Positions 1 to 9,002 of a stretch of 48,216 nt of DNA are shown one piece after another (position 1 is the stretch's first letter; each line of letters starts with the position of its first letter). The stretch covers positions 1-48,216 of the forward strand of contig DATJSJ010000090.1 in assembly GCA_035504175.1 (NCBI GenBank), read 5' to 3'. The position numbers and the translations under genes were made by a program. The notes under the pieces are model-generated. The model was not told the origin of the DNA and searched no databases. It saw only the letters and a list, made by a program, of their open reading frames with translations. Source of the DNA: DATJSJ01 sp035504175. GTDB lineage: Bacteria > Pseudomonadota > Alphaproteobacteria > Acetobacterales > Acetobacteraceae.

Positions 1-378
<378 letters not shown>

Positions 379-379
<1 letters not shown>

Positions 380-1398
380 CACACGCGGGCGCGGGCGAAT
401 TTGCCGTAGGCGACCGGCGACGGGATCGGAATGTCGGACGGGTAGTGCGCCTTGAAGCCCAGGATGTTGTGCAGGATCACCAGGCTGTCGAAGGATTGCC
501 GCGACGGCGCCTGGTCGATCAGCGCCAGGATCTCGCCTTCCTGCTTGTATTTCTGCTTCTCCGGCAGATCGTCGTAGCCGACCACGCCGACCCGTCCGTT
601 TGCGTTCGCATCATGCACCGCCTTCGCTGCCGCCTCCGATCCGCCAGCCGTGACGTAGATGATCTTGAGGTCCGGGTTGGAGGTCATCGCGTCGGTCGCC
701 TGCGAATAGGCGGTCGCGTCATCGTCCTTGCACTCGAACGGACCGAGGATGGCAATGCCGGGCGCGGTCTTGCGGATCAGGTCGAGTGCGCCGTTCATAC
801 GCTGCATGTGCTGGGCCGCGCCGAGATAGCCGGTGATCACCGCAATCTTGCCGTGTCCGTCGAGCTGCTTGATGATGAACGTGCCGGCCTCCTTGCCCGC
901 GTCGTACGCCTTGGTGCCCATGCCGACCGTGCGGTTGGAGCGCTGCGCCGAATCGGCGATGAAGGCGACGAAGGGCACGCCATCGGCCACCGCCTCGTTC
1001 ACCTTGGCGACGGTGCCGTCAAAGATCGGAATGGTGGCGATGCCGTCATATTGTTTGGCGAGCGCGCCGTCGATGCCGGTGACCACCGCCTCGGCGGTCA
1101 GCGCCGTGCCGAGCTGGATGTAATCGACCGTCGAGCCGAGCGGCGCCAGATACGCCTTGCCGGCGGTGATGCCCTTGTCCACCGCCTCCCAGAACGACGA
1201 ACCCTGGAAGCTCAGCATCGCCAGGCGGAGCGGCTTCGGCGCCTTGCCCATCGCGGCCACGGTGGCGCCGAACGCCTTCGCGTCGGGCGGCAGCGGCACG
1301 GCATCGGCGCGGGCGGCGCCCGGCGCGAGCAGCCCCGGCATGGCAAGGCCGGTCGCCGTGGCGCCCAGCAGCAGCCGGCGGGTGATGATCGGTTGCAT
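379..1398 (-). CDS. Ribose-type sugar ABC transporter substrate-binding protein
   Basis: Periplasmic binding protein of the RbsB/Peripla_BP_4 class, 339 residues. The ATG at 1398 is chosen because it has a GGAGGAG Shine-Dalgarno and begins a signal peptide with a twin-arginine (ITRRLLLG, residues 5-12) and an ARA-type cleavage site near residue 31; the longer open frame upstream lacks such features. The mature part begins with a beta strand (LRLAMLSFQG) and carries GAAQHMQRMNGA and VGYDDLPEK segments usual for the fold. Export through Tat would mean folding before secretion, which is less common for sugar-binding proteins. It lies 97 bases downstream of the permease gene and is coupled to the ATPase gene. 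Ligand not predictable from sequence. Confidence 0.9.
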
Positions 1399-1495
1399 GG
1401 CATCTCCTCCCTTCGGCCCCTTGCTGCGGGCCGTCATTGGTCGATCGCGACCGCGATTCACGCGCTCCGACGCATCCGCCTCGCGCGATCGCGGT

Positions 1496-2524
1496 CTAGT
1501 CCTCATCCGCCGCGCGGTTCAGGCTGTCGGCGCCGACCGCGACGATCACCACCAGCCCGATGGTGATGGTCTGCCAGTAGCCCGACACGTTCAGCAGTAC
1601 GAACGCATTGCGCAGCAAGCCCATCAGCGCAGCGCCGATCACCACCCCGCCGATCGAGCCGCGGCCGCCGGTCAGCGCGACGCCGCCCAGGATCACCGCG
1701 GCGATCACGTCGAGCTCGTAGCCGAGGCCGAGATTCGGGTTGGCGTTCGCCAGCATGCCGGCCAGCAGCAGCCCGCCCAGCCCGGCGAAGGCGCCGGCGA
1801 TGGCAAAGACCAGCGTCCGCGTGAACTCGACCCGCACGCCGGCAAGCCGCGCCGCGCGCGCATTGTCGCCGACCGCGTAGGCGTCGCGGCCCCAGCGCGT
1901 GCGCAGCGCGAACACCCAGGTCGCGCACGCGAGCAACACCAGCAGGATGAACTGCACCGGCACCGCGCCGATCTTGCCGCCGCCCAGGAAGGCGGCCCAG
2001 TTGCTGAACGGCTGCGGGTTGCCGTCGGTCAGCAGCAGCGCCGCGCCGCGCGCGACGGAGAGTGTGCCGAGCGTGGTGATGAACGGGTTGATCCGCGCCC
2101 GCGTCACCAGCGTGCCATTGACCACCCCGACCACGAGCCCGATGCCGATCGCGGCCAGGATGCCGAGCAGCGGCGAGCCGGTGGCGGCGGCGAGCATGGC
2201 GGCGCAGACCGCGGCGAGCCCGATCACCGAGCCGACCGAAAGGTCGATCCCACCGGCGATGATGACCATCGCTTCGCCGAGGGCGACGATGCCGGTGACC
2301 GAGATCTGTCGCGCGACGTTGAACAGGTTGCGCTCGGTCAGGAAGAACGGGCTGGCGAAGCAGAGCAGCACGAACACCAGCACCAGCATGCCGGCGACCG
2401 TCGCCTCGCGTCGGCCGCGCAGGAAGGCGCCGATCGCCGGCAGCGCCGCGCTGCCGCGGCCCGGGGACAGACGCGCGAGCGGCGGCGCCTCGCCCGGACC
2501 GATGCGCTCGCCGCCGCCCGCCAT
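1496..2524 (-). CDS. Ribose-type sugar ABC transporter permease
   Basis: Inner-membrane permease of the RbsC/BPD_transp_2 family, 342 residues with about 8-10 hydrophobic segments. The family signature GGIDLSVGSVIG is present, as are the LGGVALTGGRGS loop and the conserved NPFITTLGT stretch. The ATG at 2524 lies 4 bases after the TGA of the sugar isomerase, fitting a compact operon; the ~40-residue N-terminal cytoplasmic leader is Gly/Pro/Arg-rich and not conserved-looking, so a slightly later start is possible. It probably forms a homodimer, because no second permease is visible in this operon within the window. Confidence 0.92.
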   Translation of the reverse strand: MAGGGERIGPGEAPPLARLSPGRGSAALPAIGAFLRGRREATVAGMLVLVFVLLCFASPFFLTERNLFNVARQISVTGIVALGEAMVIIAGGIDLSVGSVIGLAAVCAAMLAAATGSPLLGILAAIGIGLVVGVVNGTLVTRARINPFITTLGTLSVARGAALLLTDGNPQPFSNWAAFLGGGKIGAVPVQFILLVLLACATWVFALRTRWGRDAYAVGDNARAARLAGVRVEFTRTLVFAIAGAFAGLGGLLLAGMLANANPNLGLGYELDVIAAVILGGVALTGGRGSIGGVVIGAALMGLLRNAFVLLNVSGYWQTITIGLVVIVAVGADSLNRAADED

Positions 2525-2528
2525 CGCG

Positions 2529-3437
2529 TCAGAGGCCGTTCGCGCGCAGCTTGCCGTCGAGGAAGCGCTTGGCCCGCGGCACGTCGGACTCGTCGAGATG
2601 CTCAATGATGATCGGGATGTTCGGATGCTTCTGCGCCAGGCGTTGCAGGTAGTAGTCGTAGTTCAGCGAGCCGAGGCCGGGCGCCGGCAACTCGATCTCG
2701 CCGACGCCGCGGAAGGAATGCGCCTCGGAGGCGTCGATGTCGGCGTGCTTCTCGGCCTTGTCGTCGCCCGAGCGCTTGACGTCCTTGGCATGGGCGATGC
2801 GGACGCGGTCGGACAGCGTGTCGAAGATCTGCTTCAGCACCCGGTCCATGGCGTCGATGTTGTGTGACTCGAAATAGTTCGTCGGGTCCATCAGCAGGCC
2901 GAGCCCGGGATGGTCGATCTCGGCGAACATCCGCACCGTCTCCTCGACCGAGCCGACCACGTTGTTGACGTAGGTCTCCATCAGGAACACGGCGCCGTGG
3001 TCATAGGCGAACTGCGCCAGCTCGGCGACGACGGCCCGGCAGTCGGCGAAACCCTCCTCGGTCTTGTTGCGCGGATGGTGCACCCAGTCGGACTCGGTGT
3101 TGAACGTGCCGGTCTCGGAGATCACGTACGGCGTGCCGAACTCGGGGGCATGACGCAGGATCGCGCGCACCATCGCCAGACGCTCGCGCCGCGTCGCCGG
3201 GTCGGGATGCACGATGTTGGTGTAGGACGAGATGCAGCAGATCGGCAGGTCGTGGTCGCGGAAGGTCTCGCGCACCCGCTTCGCCTTCTCCAGCGTGATC
3301 GCATCCGGCGTGGAGAAGTCGATATCCTTGAAGGCGAGGTCGAGCTGCACGGTGTTGAAGCCGAGCGCGCGGATGCGCCGCGCCTGCTCCTCCAGCGTGT
3401 ACGGAAAGTAGCCGGTGAAAATGCCAACCTGCAGCAT
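2529..3437 (-). CDS. Sugar phosphate isomerase/epimerase family protein (TIM barrel)
   Basis: A 302-residue AP-endonuclease-2/xylose-isomerase-like TIM barrel, the family that includes IolE, IolI and sugar epimerases. Plausible divalent-metal ligands are the Glu in FLMETYVNN, the Asp in LLMDPTNYF, the His in IAHAKDVK and the Glu in PIIIEHLDE, which are in the right order and spacing. The start has a strong AAGGAGGAACG Shine-Dalgarno. It sits between a Gfo/Idh/MocA dehydrogenase and transporter genes, so it most likely isomerises the imported sugar or its 3-keto/inosose-like oxidation product; the exact reaction is inference. Both the start and the stop-start junction with the permease support operon expression. 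Confidence 0.88.
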   Translation of the reverse strand: MLQVGIFTGYFPYTLEEQARRIRALGFNTVQLDLAFKDIDFSTPDAITLEKAKRVRETFRDHDLPICCISSYTNIVHPDPATRRERLAMVRAILRHAPEFGTPYVISETGTFNTESDWVHHPRNKTEEGFADCRAVVAELAQFAYDHGAVFLMETYVNNVVGSVEETVRMFAEIDHPGLGLLMDPTNYFESHNIDAMDRVLKQIFDTLSDRVRIAHAKDVKRSGDDKAEKHADIDASEAHSFRGVGEIELPAPGLGSLNYDYYLQRLAQKHPNIPIIIEHLDESDVPRAKRFLDGKLRANGL

Positions 3438-3485
3438 CGTTCCTCCTTGTGTTCGCGCCCCCGGTCCGGGCGTCGTTTTGCGCCT

Positions 3486-4598
3486 TCAGAACCCGAATTC
3501 GGCCAGGCGCACGGTGCGGCCCTCGGCGATCGAGCGGTAGCCCGCCTCGACCAGCGCCATGGTGCGCAGATTGTCGGCGCCGCTCAGCGCCGGCGGCGTG
3601 CCGGTCTTGAGCGCGTATTGCAACTGCTCCATCACGCCGCGGAAGGCGTGCGGGAACCACATCGTCTCCCAGCGCGGCTCGACCCAGTCGCCGCCGGTCG
3701 CGCTGCGTGACGCATAGCGCAGCGTCGACGGGCTGCCGTTCGGGTAGTCCGGCCAGCCGATCGTGCCCTGCGCCACGCCGTCCGTCCCTTCCAGCCGCCA
3801 CTTGATAGTGATGTCGGACTGAAAGCCCGCCTCGCGCGGCCCGGACCAGACGTCCTCGAGCGAGACGGCGAGCGCGCCGGACGGGAATTTCAGCGTCGAG
3901 ACGGTGATCCCGTCGGTATGCGGGAATTGCGTGCGTGGGTCGGGCCGCGCCTGGGTGGTGATCTCGGTCGGGTCGCCGAGCAGGAAGCGCAGCACGTCGA
4001 GGTGGTGGATCGCCATGTTCAACAGCGTCAGGCGCCCGTAGCCGCGCAGGAACTCCTGCCAGTGCGGGATGGCGCGCATCTCGATCGTCGCGATCACCGG
4101 CTGGCCGAGCGCGCCGCGATCCAGGATCTGGCGCAGCACACGCATCGACTGGTCGTAGCGCATATTCTGGTTGACCGAGAGGATCTTGCCGGCCGCCTCG
4201 GCCGCCGCCACGACCTGGCGCGACGCCTCGAAATCCATTGCCAGCGGCTTCTGCGCCAGGATGGCGCGGATGTGCGGCTGTTGCAGCGCGTGGCGGATCA
4301 GCTCCGGCTGCTGGTCGGGTGGGAAGGCAAGGTCGAGGATCTCGACCTCCGGATCCTCGATCAGCGCCTGCGGCGTCGGATGCGTGTGCGGAATGCCCCA
4401 GCGCTGCGCCACCGCGGCGGCCTTCGCCGGCGTGCGGGACGCGATGGCGACGACGGGGAATCCGGCCTCGGCGTAAGCCGCCAGGTGCACGTCCGCCATG
4501 ATGAAGCCGGCGCCGATGCAGCCGATGCGGAAGTCGCGGCAGCGGATCGGCGGGTCCGGGACAAATCCCAGCGCGGCCGGACTCGGCACGTCGGACAT
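3486..4598 (-). CDS. Gfo/Idh/MocA family NAD(P)-dependent oxidoreductase
   Basis: A 370-residue sugar/inositol dehydrogenase-like protein. The N-terminal Rossmann fold shows GCIGAGFIM, and the C-terminal substrate domain has the IHHLDVLRF motif with the conserved His/Asp. The usual catalytic EKP triplet reads AQKP here: the lysine is kept and the glutamate is replaced by glutamine, a variation also seen in the family. The ATG at 4598 is preferred to an upstream in-frame ATG because a GGGGGAGG Shine-Dalgarno precedes it. It is first in the operon and divergent from a LacI gene, so it probably catalyses the first intracellular oxidation of the imported carbohydrate. Confidence 0.9.
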   Translation of the reverse strand: MSDVPSPAALGFVPDPPIRCRDFRIGCIGAGFIMADVHLAAYAEAGFPVVAIASRTPAKAAAVAQRWGIPHTHPTPQALIEDPEVEILDLAFPPDQQPELIRHALQQPHIRAILAQKPLAMDFEASRQVVAAAEAAGKILSVNQNMRYDQSMRVLRQILDRGALGQPVIATIEMRAIPHWQEFLRGYGRLTLLNMAIHHLDVLRFLLGDPTEITTQARPDPRTQFPHTDGITVSTLKFPSGALAVSLEDVWSGPREAGFQSDITIKWRLEGTDGVAQGTIGWPDYPNGSPSTLRYASRSATGGDWVEPRWETMWFPHAFRGVMEQLQYALKTGTPPALSGADNLRTMALVEAGYRSIAEGRTVRLAEFGF

Positions 4599-4762
4599 CG
4601 GGCCTCCCCCTGTTCTCTGACGGGCCTTGCCGGCCCTCACTGTTTGACCCTGGGCGGCCGCGCGCCCGTGCGGGCGGCGATCGCGAGACGGAGCATAGAC
4701 GCATCAGAATGCCTCGGAAAGATGATTTCCGCTTGATTGGCATCCGATGGGTCCTGATGTAG

Positions 4763-4781
4763 CATGATGCCGGACATCATG
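4763..4781. promoter_or_regulatory. Candidate LacI-family operator (perfect 7-5-7 dyad)
   Basis: The divergent intergenic region between the Gfo/Idh gene and the LacI gene contains CATGATG-CCGGA-CATCATG, a perfect 7-bp inverted repeat with a 5-bp spacer. The right arm is followed by a further GATGCC echo of the left arm. This is the only strong dyad I see in the ~250-base region. Placement between the operon and its probable regulator suggests an operator for the regulator at 4852-5877. Binding is inference. Confidence 0.5.
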
Positions 4782-4851
4782 ATGCCGCGGCGCGCGCCTG
4801 GGCGCCGACGCGGCGCAGCCGGCGAGCGGCACGGGAGAAAACGGCGGGCGC

Positions 4852-5877
4852 ATGCGCATGACGATCACCGACGTGGCGAGGGAGGCCGGCGTCTCCACGG
4901 CGACCGTCGACCGGGTGATCAACCGCCGCGCCGGCGTGCGGGCGCTGACCCGCACGCGGGTGATGAGCGCGGCGCAGCGCCTCGGCTACCTGGAACCGGA
5001 GCGGCAGGCGGACGCGGCACCGCACGCGCCGGTGCGCCTCGCCTTCGTCATCCCCGGCGGTACCAACGCATTCCTGGCGCATCTCGCCTCCCAGCTCGCC
5101 GAGGCGGCGCGCCGGCGCGCGCCGGAGGCGGTGGTGCAGGTGCACCGGATGGAGGCGTTCGACCCGCAGGGCATGGCCGAGGGCCTGTGCCGCCTGGCGG
5201 CGAGCGCGCAGGGCATCGGCATCGTCGGGCTGGATCACCCGGCGATGCGCGAGGCGATCCGCCAGGCCGCCGCCGCCGGCGCGCGCGTGCTCACGCTGGT
5301 GTCCGACATCGCCGACGTGCCGCGCGTCGGCTACGTGGGCATCGACAATCGCGCGGCCGGACGCCTGGCCGGGCATCTGCTCGGCCGCTTCACCGCCGGG
5401 CGCGGCGGCAAGGTGGCGCTGCTCGCCGGCTCGCTCAGCTATCGCGGCCATGAGGAGCGGGAGATGGGCTTCCGCGGCATCCTGGCCGAGGAGGCGCCCG
5501 GCCTCGCCGTGCTCGATTCCCGCGAGGTGCGCGACGACAGCGGCGAGAGCCATCTCGCCGCCGCGGCGCTGCTGCGCGCGCATCCCGATCTCGCCGGCAT
5601 CTATAATATCGGCGGCGGCAATCGCGGCATCGTCCGCGCGCTGGAGGAAGCCGGCCGGATCGGCCGCGTCGTGCTGATCGGCCACGAACTGACGGAATAC
5701 ACGCGCCGCTTCCTGCTCTCCGGCGCGATGGAGGCGGTGATCGACCAGGCGCCGCGGCAGGAGGCGGAGCTCGCGATCGACCGGCTGATCGAGGCGGTGC
5801 GCGCGGAGGCGATGGCACTGCGCATCCCGCTCGTGCGCACGCAGGTGATCTTTCGCGAGAACATGCCGGAAGCATGA
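4852..5877 (+). CDS. LacI-family transcriptional regulator
   Basis: A 341-residue regulator. Residues 3-22 form the LacI helix-turn-helix (TITDVAREAGVSTATVDRVI), followed by the hinge ending RLGYLEP near residue 48 and a periplasmic-binding-protein-like sensor domain with a YVGIDNRAAGRLAGHLLGRF segment. The VDRVINRR recognition region and the YNIGGGNRGI sensor motif resemble regulators of ribose/inositol-type importers. The gene is divergent from the minus-strand sugar operon (4598 to 1), which it most likely represses, and is followed 35 bases later by a PhyH dioxygenase gene on the same strand. A second ATG two codons in is an alternative start. Confidence 0.92.
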   Translation: MRMTITDVAREAGVSTATVDRVINRRAGVRALTRTRVMSAAQRLGYLEPERQADAAPHAPVRLAFVIPGGTNAFLAHLASQLAEAARRRAPEAVVQVHRMEAFDPQGMAEGLCRLAASAQGIGIVGLDHPAMREAIRQAAAAGARVLTLVSDIADVPRVGYVGIDNRAAGRLAGHLLGRFTAGRGGKVALLAGSLSYRGHEEREMGFRGILAEEAPGLAVLDSREVRDDSGESHLAAAALLRAHPDLAGIYNIGGGNRGIVRALEEAGRIGRVVLIGHELTEYTRRFLLSGAMEAVIDQAPRQEAELAIDRLIEAVRAEAMALRIPLVRTQVIFRENMPEA

Positions 5878-5912
5878 AGGCTTCGGCAGCGCCCGTAATC
5901 CCAGGAGGAATC

Positions 5913-6743
5913 ATGTCCACGCAATCCATCACCGACACCGACCACGCGGATTTCTGGCGCGACGGCTACGTCATGAAGCCCGGCTTCCTCGATGCCGCGG
6001 AAATCGACCTGGTGCGCCGCGCGATCGAGACCGACGAGGCGATCGCCGCGAACGTCACCAGGATCAATGACAGCCAGGGCGCCTCAACCGAGTTGGCGTT
6101 GTGGAACCATCCCGGCGACGACATCTTCGGCATGGTCGCGCGCAGCGAGCGCATGGTCGGCGGCATGGAGAAGCTGCTGGGCGGCGAGGTCTATCACTAC
6201 CACTCCAAGCTGACGATGAAGCGGCCGCATGTCGGCGGCGCCTGGGACTGGCACCAGGATTACGGCTACTGGTATTTCAACGGCTGCCTGTTCCCGGACA
6301 TGGCGAGCGTGTTCATCGCGGTCGATCCCTCGACGCGCGAGAATGGCTGCCTCGAAGTGCTGCGCGGCAGCCACAAGATGGGCCGGCTGGAGCATGGTCG
6401 CGTCGGCGGGCAGACCGGCGCCGACATGGAGCGGGTCGACCATGCGATGGAAATCCTGGAGCGCGTCTATTGCGTGATGCAGCCGGGCGATGCGCTGTTC
6501 TTCCACAGCAACACGCTGCACGCCTCGTCGCAGAACCGCTCCGACCATTCGCGCAACGTGCTGCTCTGCTGCTACAACCGCGCGAGCAACAACCCCTACA
6601 AGGAGCACCATCACCCGCGCTACACGAAGCTGGCGCGCGTGCCCGACAGCGCGATCAAGGAGACCGGGCTGCGCGTCGCCGGCCGCGCCCGCGAGTACTA
6701 CAACTCGGCAAAGGACGCGACGGTGGAAGTCGCGCGGGGATGA
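5913..6743 (+). CDS. Phytanoyl-CoA dioxygenase (PhyH) family Fe(II)/2-oxoglutarate oxygenase
   Basis: A 276-residue double-stranded beta-helix dioxygenase that would hydroxylate a small substrate with 2-oxoglutarate and O2. The ATG at 5913 follows an AGGAGGAA Shine-Dalgarno, better than the upstream in-frame ATG that overlaps the LacI stop. Iron ligands are visible as WHQDYG (His/Asp near residues 113/115) and a distal His in NTLHASSQN (~202); the 2-oxoglutarate arginine is in HSRNVL (~213). It differs clearly from the two PhyH paralogues further on, so it belongs to another subfamily. Co-orientation with the LacI gene suggests joint control with the sugar operon. Substrate unknown. Confidence 0.9.
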   Translation: MSTQSITDTDHADFWRDGYVMKPGFLDAAEIDLVRRAIETDEAIAANVTRINDSQGASTELALWNHPGDDIFGMVARSERMVGGMEKLLGGEVYHYHSKLTMKRPHVGGAWDWHQDYGYWYFNGCLFPDMASVFIAVDPSTRENGCLEVLRGSHKMGRLEHGRVGGQTGADMERVDHAMEILERVYCVMQPGDALFFHSNTLHASSQNRSDHSRNVLLCCYNRASNNPYKEHHHPRYTKLARVPDSAIKETGLRVAGRAREYYNSAKDATVEVARG

Positions 6744-6750
6744 GAGTTCA

Positions 6751-6777
6751 GGCGGCGGCATCGGAACGGCCGCCGCC
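6751..6777. terminator. GC-rich hairpin between convergent genes
   Basis: Between the convergent PhyH (stop 6743) and M24 hydrolase (stop 6898) genes lies a perfect 9-bp inverted repeat, GGCGGCGGC and GCCGCCGCC, separated by 9 bases. There is no T-tract on either side, so it is at best a bidirectional attenuator or mRNA 3'-end stabiliser. The rest of the ~150-base gap shows nothing else. Confidence 0.4.
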
Positions 6778-6897
6778 CTGCGCCGAACGGAGAGAGCCGC
6801 GTGATGCAGCCGGGCTGTCCTGACCCGCCGCACCACGCGTCCGTGCGGGGATTTGCGACGGTCTCGGCAGCGCCGTCCGGCGCCGCGACAAGACCCT

Positions 6898-8037
6898 TCA
6901 GTGCGGCGCCGCCGCCCGGGCCGTCGCGGTATCCGCCACATGCGGGAACGGCGCCACCGGCTCGCAGCCCGTCGCCGTGATTTCGATCATCCACTCCGTG
7001 CGCACGCCGCCGAGCGTCGGATCGTACGCGCCGGGCTCGATCATCAGCACCATGCCCGGCTCCAGCAGCGCAGTCTCGTACGGCACCACCCGCGGATATT
7101 CGTGCACGGCGGTGCCGATCGAATGGCCGGAATGGTGCGGGTAGGCATAGCCGTCGCGCGCGACGCGCTCGCGCAGCCGCCGGTCGAGCTCCGCGATCGC
7201 CAGGCCCGGCCGCATGATCTCCAGCGCCAGGTCGAGCGTCTCCCGCGCGCAGCGGAACAGCCGCGCATAGCCGGGGGCCGCGGATCCGACGGTGAAGCTG
7301 CCGCAGGAATCGCCCCAGTAGCCGGCGACGCGCGGCGCCAGGTCGACCAGCAGCGGATCGCCGGCCTCGATCCTGCGCGCGATTGGCCAGCCGGTGAAAC
7401 CCGCGGTGCGCGCCGGGCCGGACAGCAGATCGCCGGTGACCGGCAGCCGCTCGCCGGCGGCATTCTCCATCGCGAGGCGGATCTCGGCGAACAGCGCCAG
7501 CTCCGTGATCTCCGCCCGCGCCGCCTGCAAGGCGGTTCGCTGGCCGACAGCGGCCGTCTCCGCGGCGCGGCGCAGCAGCGCCAGTTCCGCCGGCGTCTTG
7601 GTGGCGCGGGCGCGCGCCAGCGTCGGCCCGATTTCGGCATGGCGGGTGGCCGGCAGCCGGTCGCGCAGCGCGGCGGGGAAGCTCGCGGGTTCCACCGCCA
7701 GCACGCCGCGCACGCCGAGTCGCGTCGCCACGCGCTCGACCGCCGCGAGGTAGTTGGCGACGAGATCCGCCGCCGCCTCGAACGCGTAGCCGGTATAGGT
7801 CTGGACCACATCGACCGTTGCGGCCGCCAGATTCTCCACGTTGGCGGCAACCAGCCCGGCGGTGCCGTCGGCGCCGATGAAGGCCGTGGTCGGGCCGCCG
7901 GCGAAAGGCGAGGCGCCAGCCTCGATCGGCACGATATGGCCGGTCGCGTAGCAGACCGCATCGGCGCTGGTGAGCACCGCCCAGTCGGCACCGAGCGTGC
8001 GCACCGCGCGCGCGGTACGTTCCCGCCGCTCGTCCAC
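6898..8037 (-). CDS. M24 family metallopeptidase/creatinase-like hydrolase
   Basis: A 379-residue pita-bread-fold hydrolase of the Xaa-Pro peptidase/creatinase/ectoine-hydrolase superfamily. It has an N-terminal creatinase-type domain (residues ~1-140) and a C-terminal catalytic domain. All five metal-ligand positions look filled: Asp in LLVDLAPR (~231), Asp in WGDSCGSF (~242), His in HHSGHSIG (~304), Glu in LMIEPGAY (~333) and Glu in VRTEWMIE (~346). The start is inferred to be a GTG 2 bases after the TGA of the upstream PhyH gene; no ATG fits. Coupling to a dioxygenase suggests it cleaves a C-N or amide bond in the oxidised substrate rather than peptides. Confidence 0.85.
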   Translation of the reverse strand: MDERRERTARAVRTLGADWAVLTSADAVCYATGHIVPIEAGASPFAGGPTTAFIGADGTAGLVAANVENLAAATVDVVQTYTGYAFEAAADLVANYLAAVERVATRLGVRGVLAVEPASFPAALRDRLPATRHAEIGPTLARARATKTPAELALLRRAAETAAVGQRTALQAARAEITELALFAEIRLAMENAAGERLPVTGDLLSGPARTAGFTGWPIARRIEAGDPLLVDLAPRVAGYWGDSCGSFTVGSAAPGYARLFRCARETLDLALEIMRPGLAIAELDRRLRERVARDGYAYPHHSGHSIGTAVHEYPRVVPYETALLEPGMVLMIEPGAYDPTLGGVRTEWMIEITATGCEPVAPFPHVADTATARAAAPH

Positions 8038-8039
8038 GC

Positions 8040-8951
8040 TCAGGCCGCGTCCCGGCGGCCGAAATAGCGGCTCCGGGCCGTCGTCTGGTTTTCGTAGATC
8101 GAGCCTTGATGCGGCGCCGGCGGCAGCGGCAGTCGCACCGGCACGGGGGCGAGGCGCGGCGTCACCGTGGGCCGGCCGGAGATCAGGCGGGAATTGAACT
8201 CGGCCAGGTCGGGTACGCCGAGCAGCGGCCAGGCATCGGCAGCGGCGTATTCGTACAGCAGCAGCGCGCGCGACGCGTCGGAGAGGTTCTGCGCCGAGCC
8301 GTGCACGGTGCGCACATGGTGGAAGCTCATCGACCCGGCGCGGCCGGTGCAAGGGACGGCGTGGGCGAAATCGAGATCGAGGCTCGCCACATCCATCGCG
8401 CCGCAGAAATATCCGTCGGCATGGTGATCGTACACCGGACCGCGATGCGAGCCCGGCAGCACCAGCATCGCGCCGTTCTCGACCGTGCAGTCGTCGAGCA
8501 TGACGCCGACCGCGAGGAGATCGTCGTTGGTGTGCGGGTAGAAGGCCCAGTCCTGGTGCCATTCCACCGGGGCGCCGCCGCGCGCCGCCTTCAGGTTGAT
8601 CTTCGAGCCGTGCAGCCGCACTTCGTCCGTGCCGAGCAGTTTCTGCAGGATCGCGAGCAGCCGCGGCGAGGCCGCCAGGTCGCGGAACAGCTTGGTGTGC
8701 TTGTGCGGCGTCTTGATCCGCCGCACCCGCGGCGCATCGGGAAGGTGATCGGGCTCGAGATCGTAGGTGTCGGTATGCGCGGTGAGGCCGCGGGCGCCTT
8801 CCAGGATGGTGCGCACCGAGGCCCGCACGGCCTCGAGGTCCGCGGCATCGAGAACGTCCGGCACCACCAGCCAGCCCTGCTCGCGATAGGCGGCGACGGT
8901 ACGATCGTCGATCATGGCGTCGATCATGGCGTCGATCATGGCATCGGACAT
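8040..8951 (-). CDS. PhyH family dioxygenase, paralogue 1 of an inverted pair
   Basis: A 303-residue Fe(II)/2-oxoglutarate dioxygenase. It shows VEWHQDWAFYPHTNDD with the HxD ligands near residues 133/135, a distal His in VRTVHGSAQN and the Arg in ASRALLLYEY. By eye it is about 80% identical to the protein at 10189-11082 over its whole length apart from the N-terminus. The N-terminus is made of tandem MIDA units encoded by three perfect 12-bp repeats, giving four in-frame ATGs (8951, 8939, 8927, 8915), so the true start is ambiguous. It is first in a two-gene unit with the M24 hydrolase and divergent from a LacI gene only 50 bases away. Confidence 0.9.
   Translation of the reverse strand: MSDAMIDAMIDAMIDDRTVAAYREQGWLVVPDVLDAADLEAVRASVRTILEGARGLTAHTDTYDLEPDHLPDAPRVRRIKTPHKHTKLFRDLAASPRLLAILQKLLGTDEVRLHGSKINLKAARGGAPVEWHQDWAFYPHTNDDLLAVGVMLDDCTVENGAMLVLPGSHRGPVYDHHADGYFCGAMDVASLDLDFAHAVPCTGRAGSMSFHHVRTVHGSAQNLSDASRALLLYEYAAADAWPLLGVPDLAEFNSRLISGRPTVTPRLAPVPVRLPLPPAPHQGSIYENQTTARSRYFGRRDAA
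8907..8942. repeat. Three perfect 12-bp tandem repeats at the PhyH 5' end
   Basis: GTCGATCATGGC is repeated three times without mismatch. On the minus strand each copy supplies an ATG start codon in frame with the PhyH gene, so unit gain or loss would change only the number of N-terminal MIDA residues. Confidence 0.9.
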
Positions 8952-8988
8952 GACCTGGCCCTTTCCTCCTGCGCGATCTTTCGGGTAC

Positions 8989-9002
8989 TGTTAACGCTGT
9001 CA
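8989..9002. promoter_or_regulatory. Candidate LacI/GalR-type operator
   Basis: TGTTAACGCTGTCA lies in the 50-base space between divergent PhyH and LacI genes and matches the site at 10129-10142 at 11 of 14 positions. Both resemble the TGTTAnCG-centred palindromes of many LacI-family regulators. It abuts the annotated ATG of the LacI gene, so occupancy could block both directions (autoregulation plus PhyH/M24 control). Inference from sequence only. Confidence 0.5.

Noticed and set aside
445..2867. Long plus-strand open frames over the first importer operon (e.g. 445-1566, 1157-2608)
   Set aside because: Arg/His/Gln-rich, no family signatures, no ribosome binding sites; antisense shadows caused by high GC over well-supported minus-strand genes.
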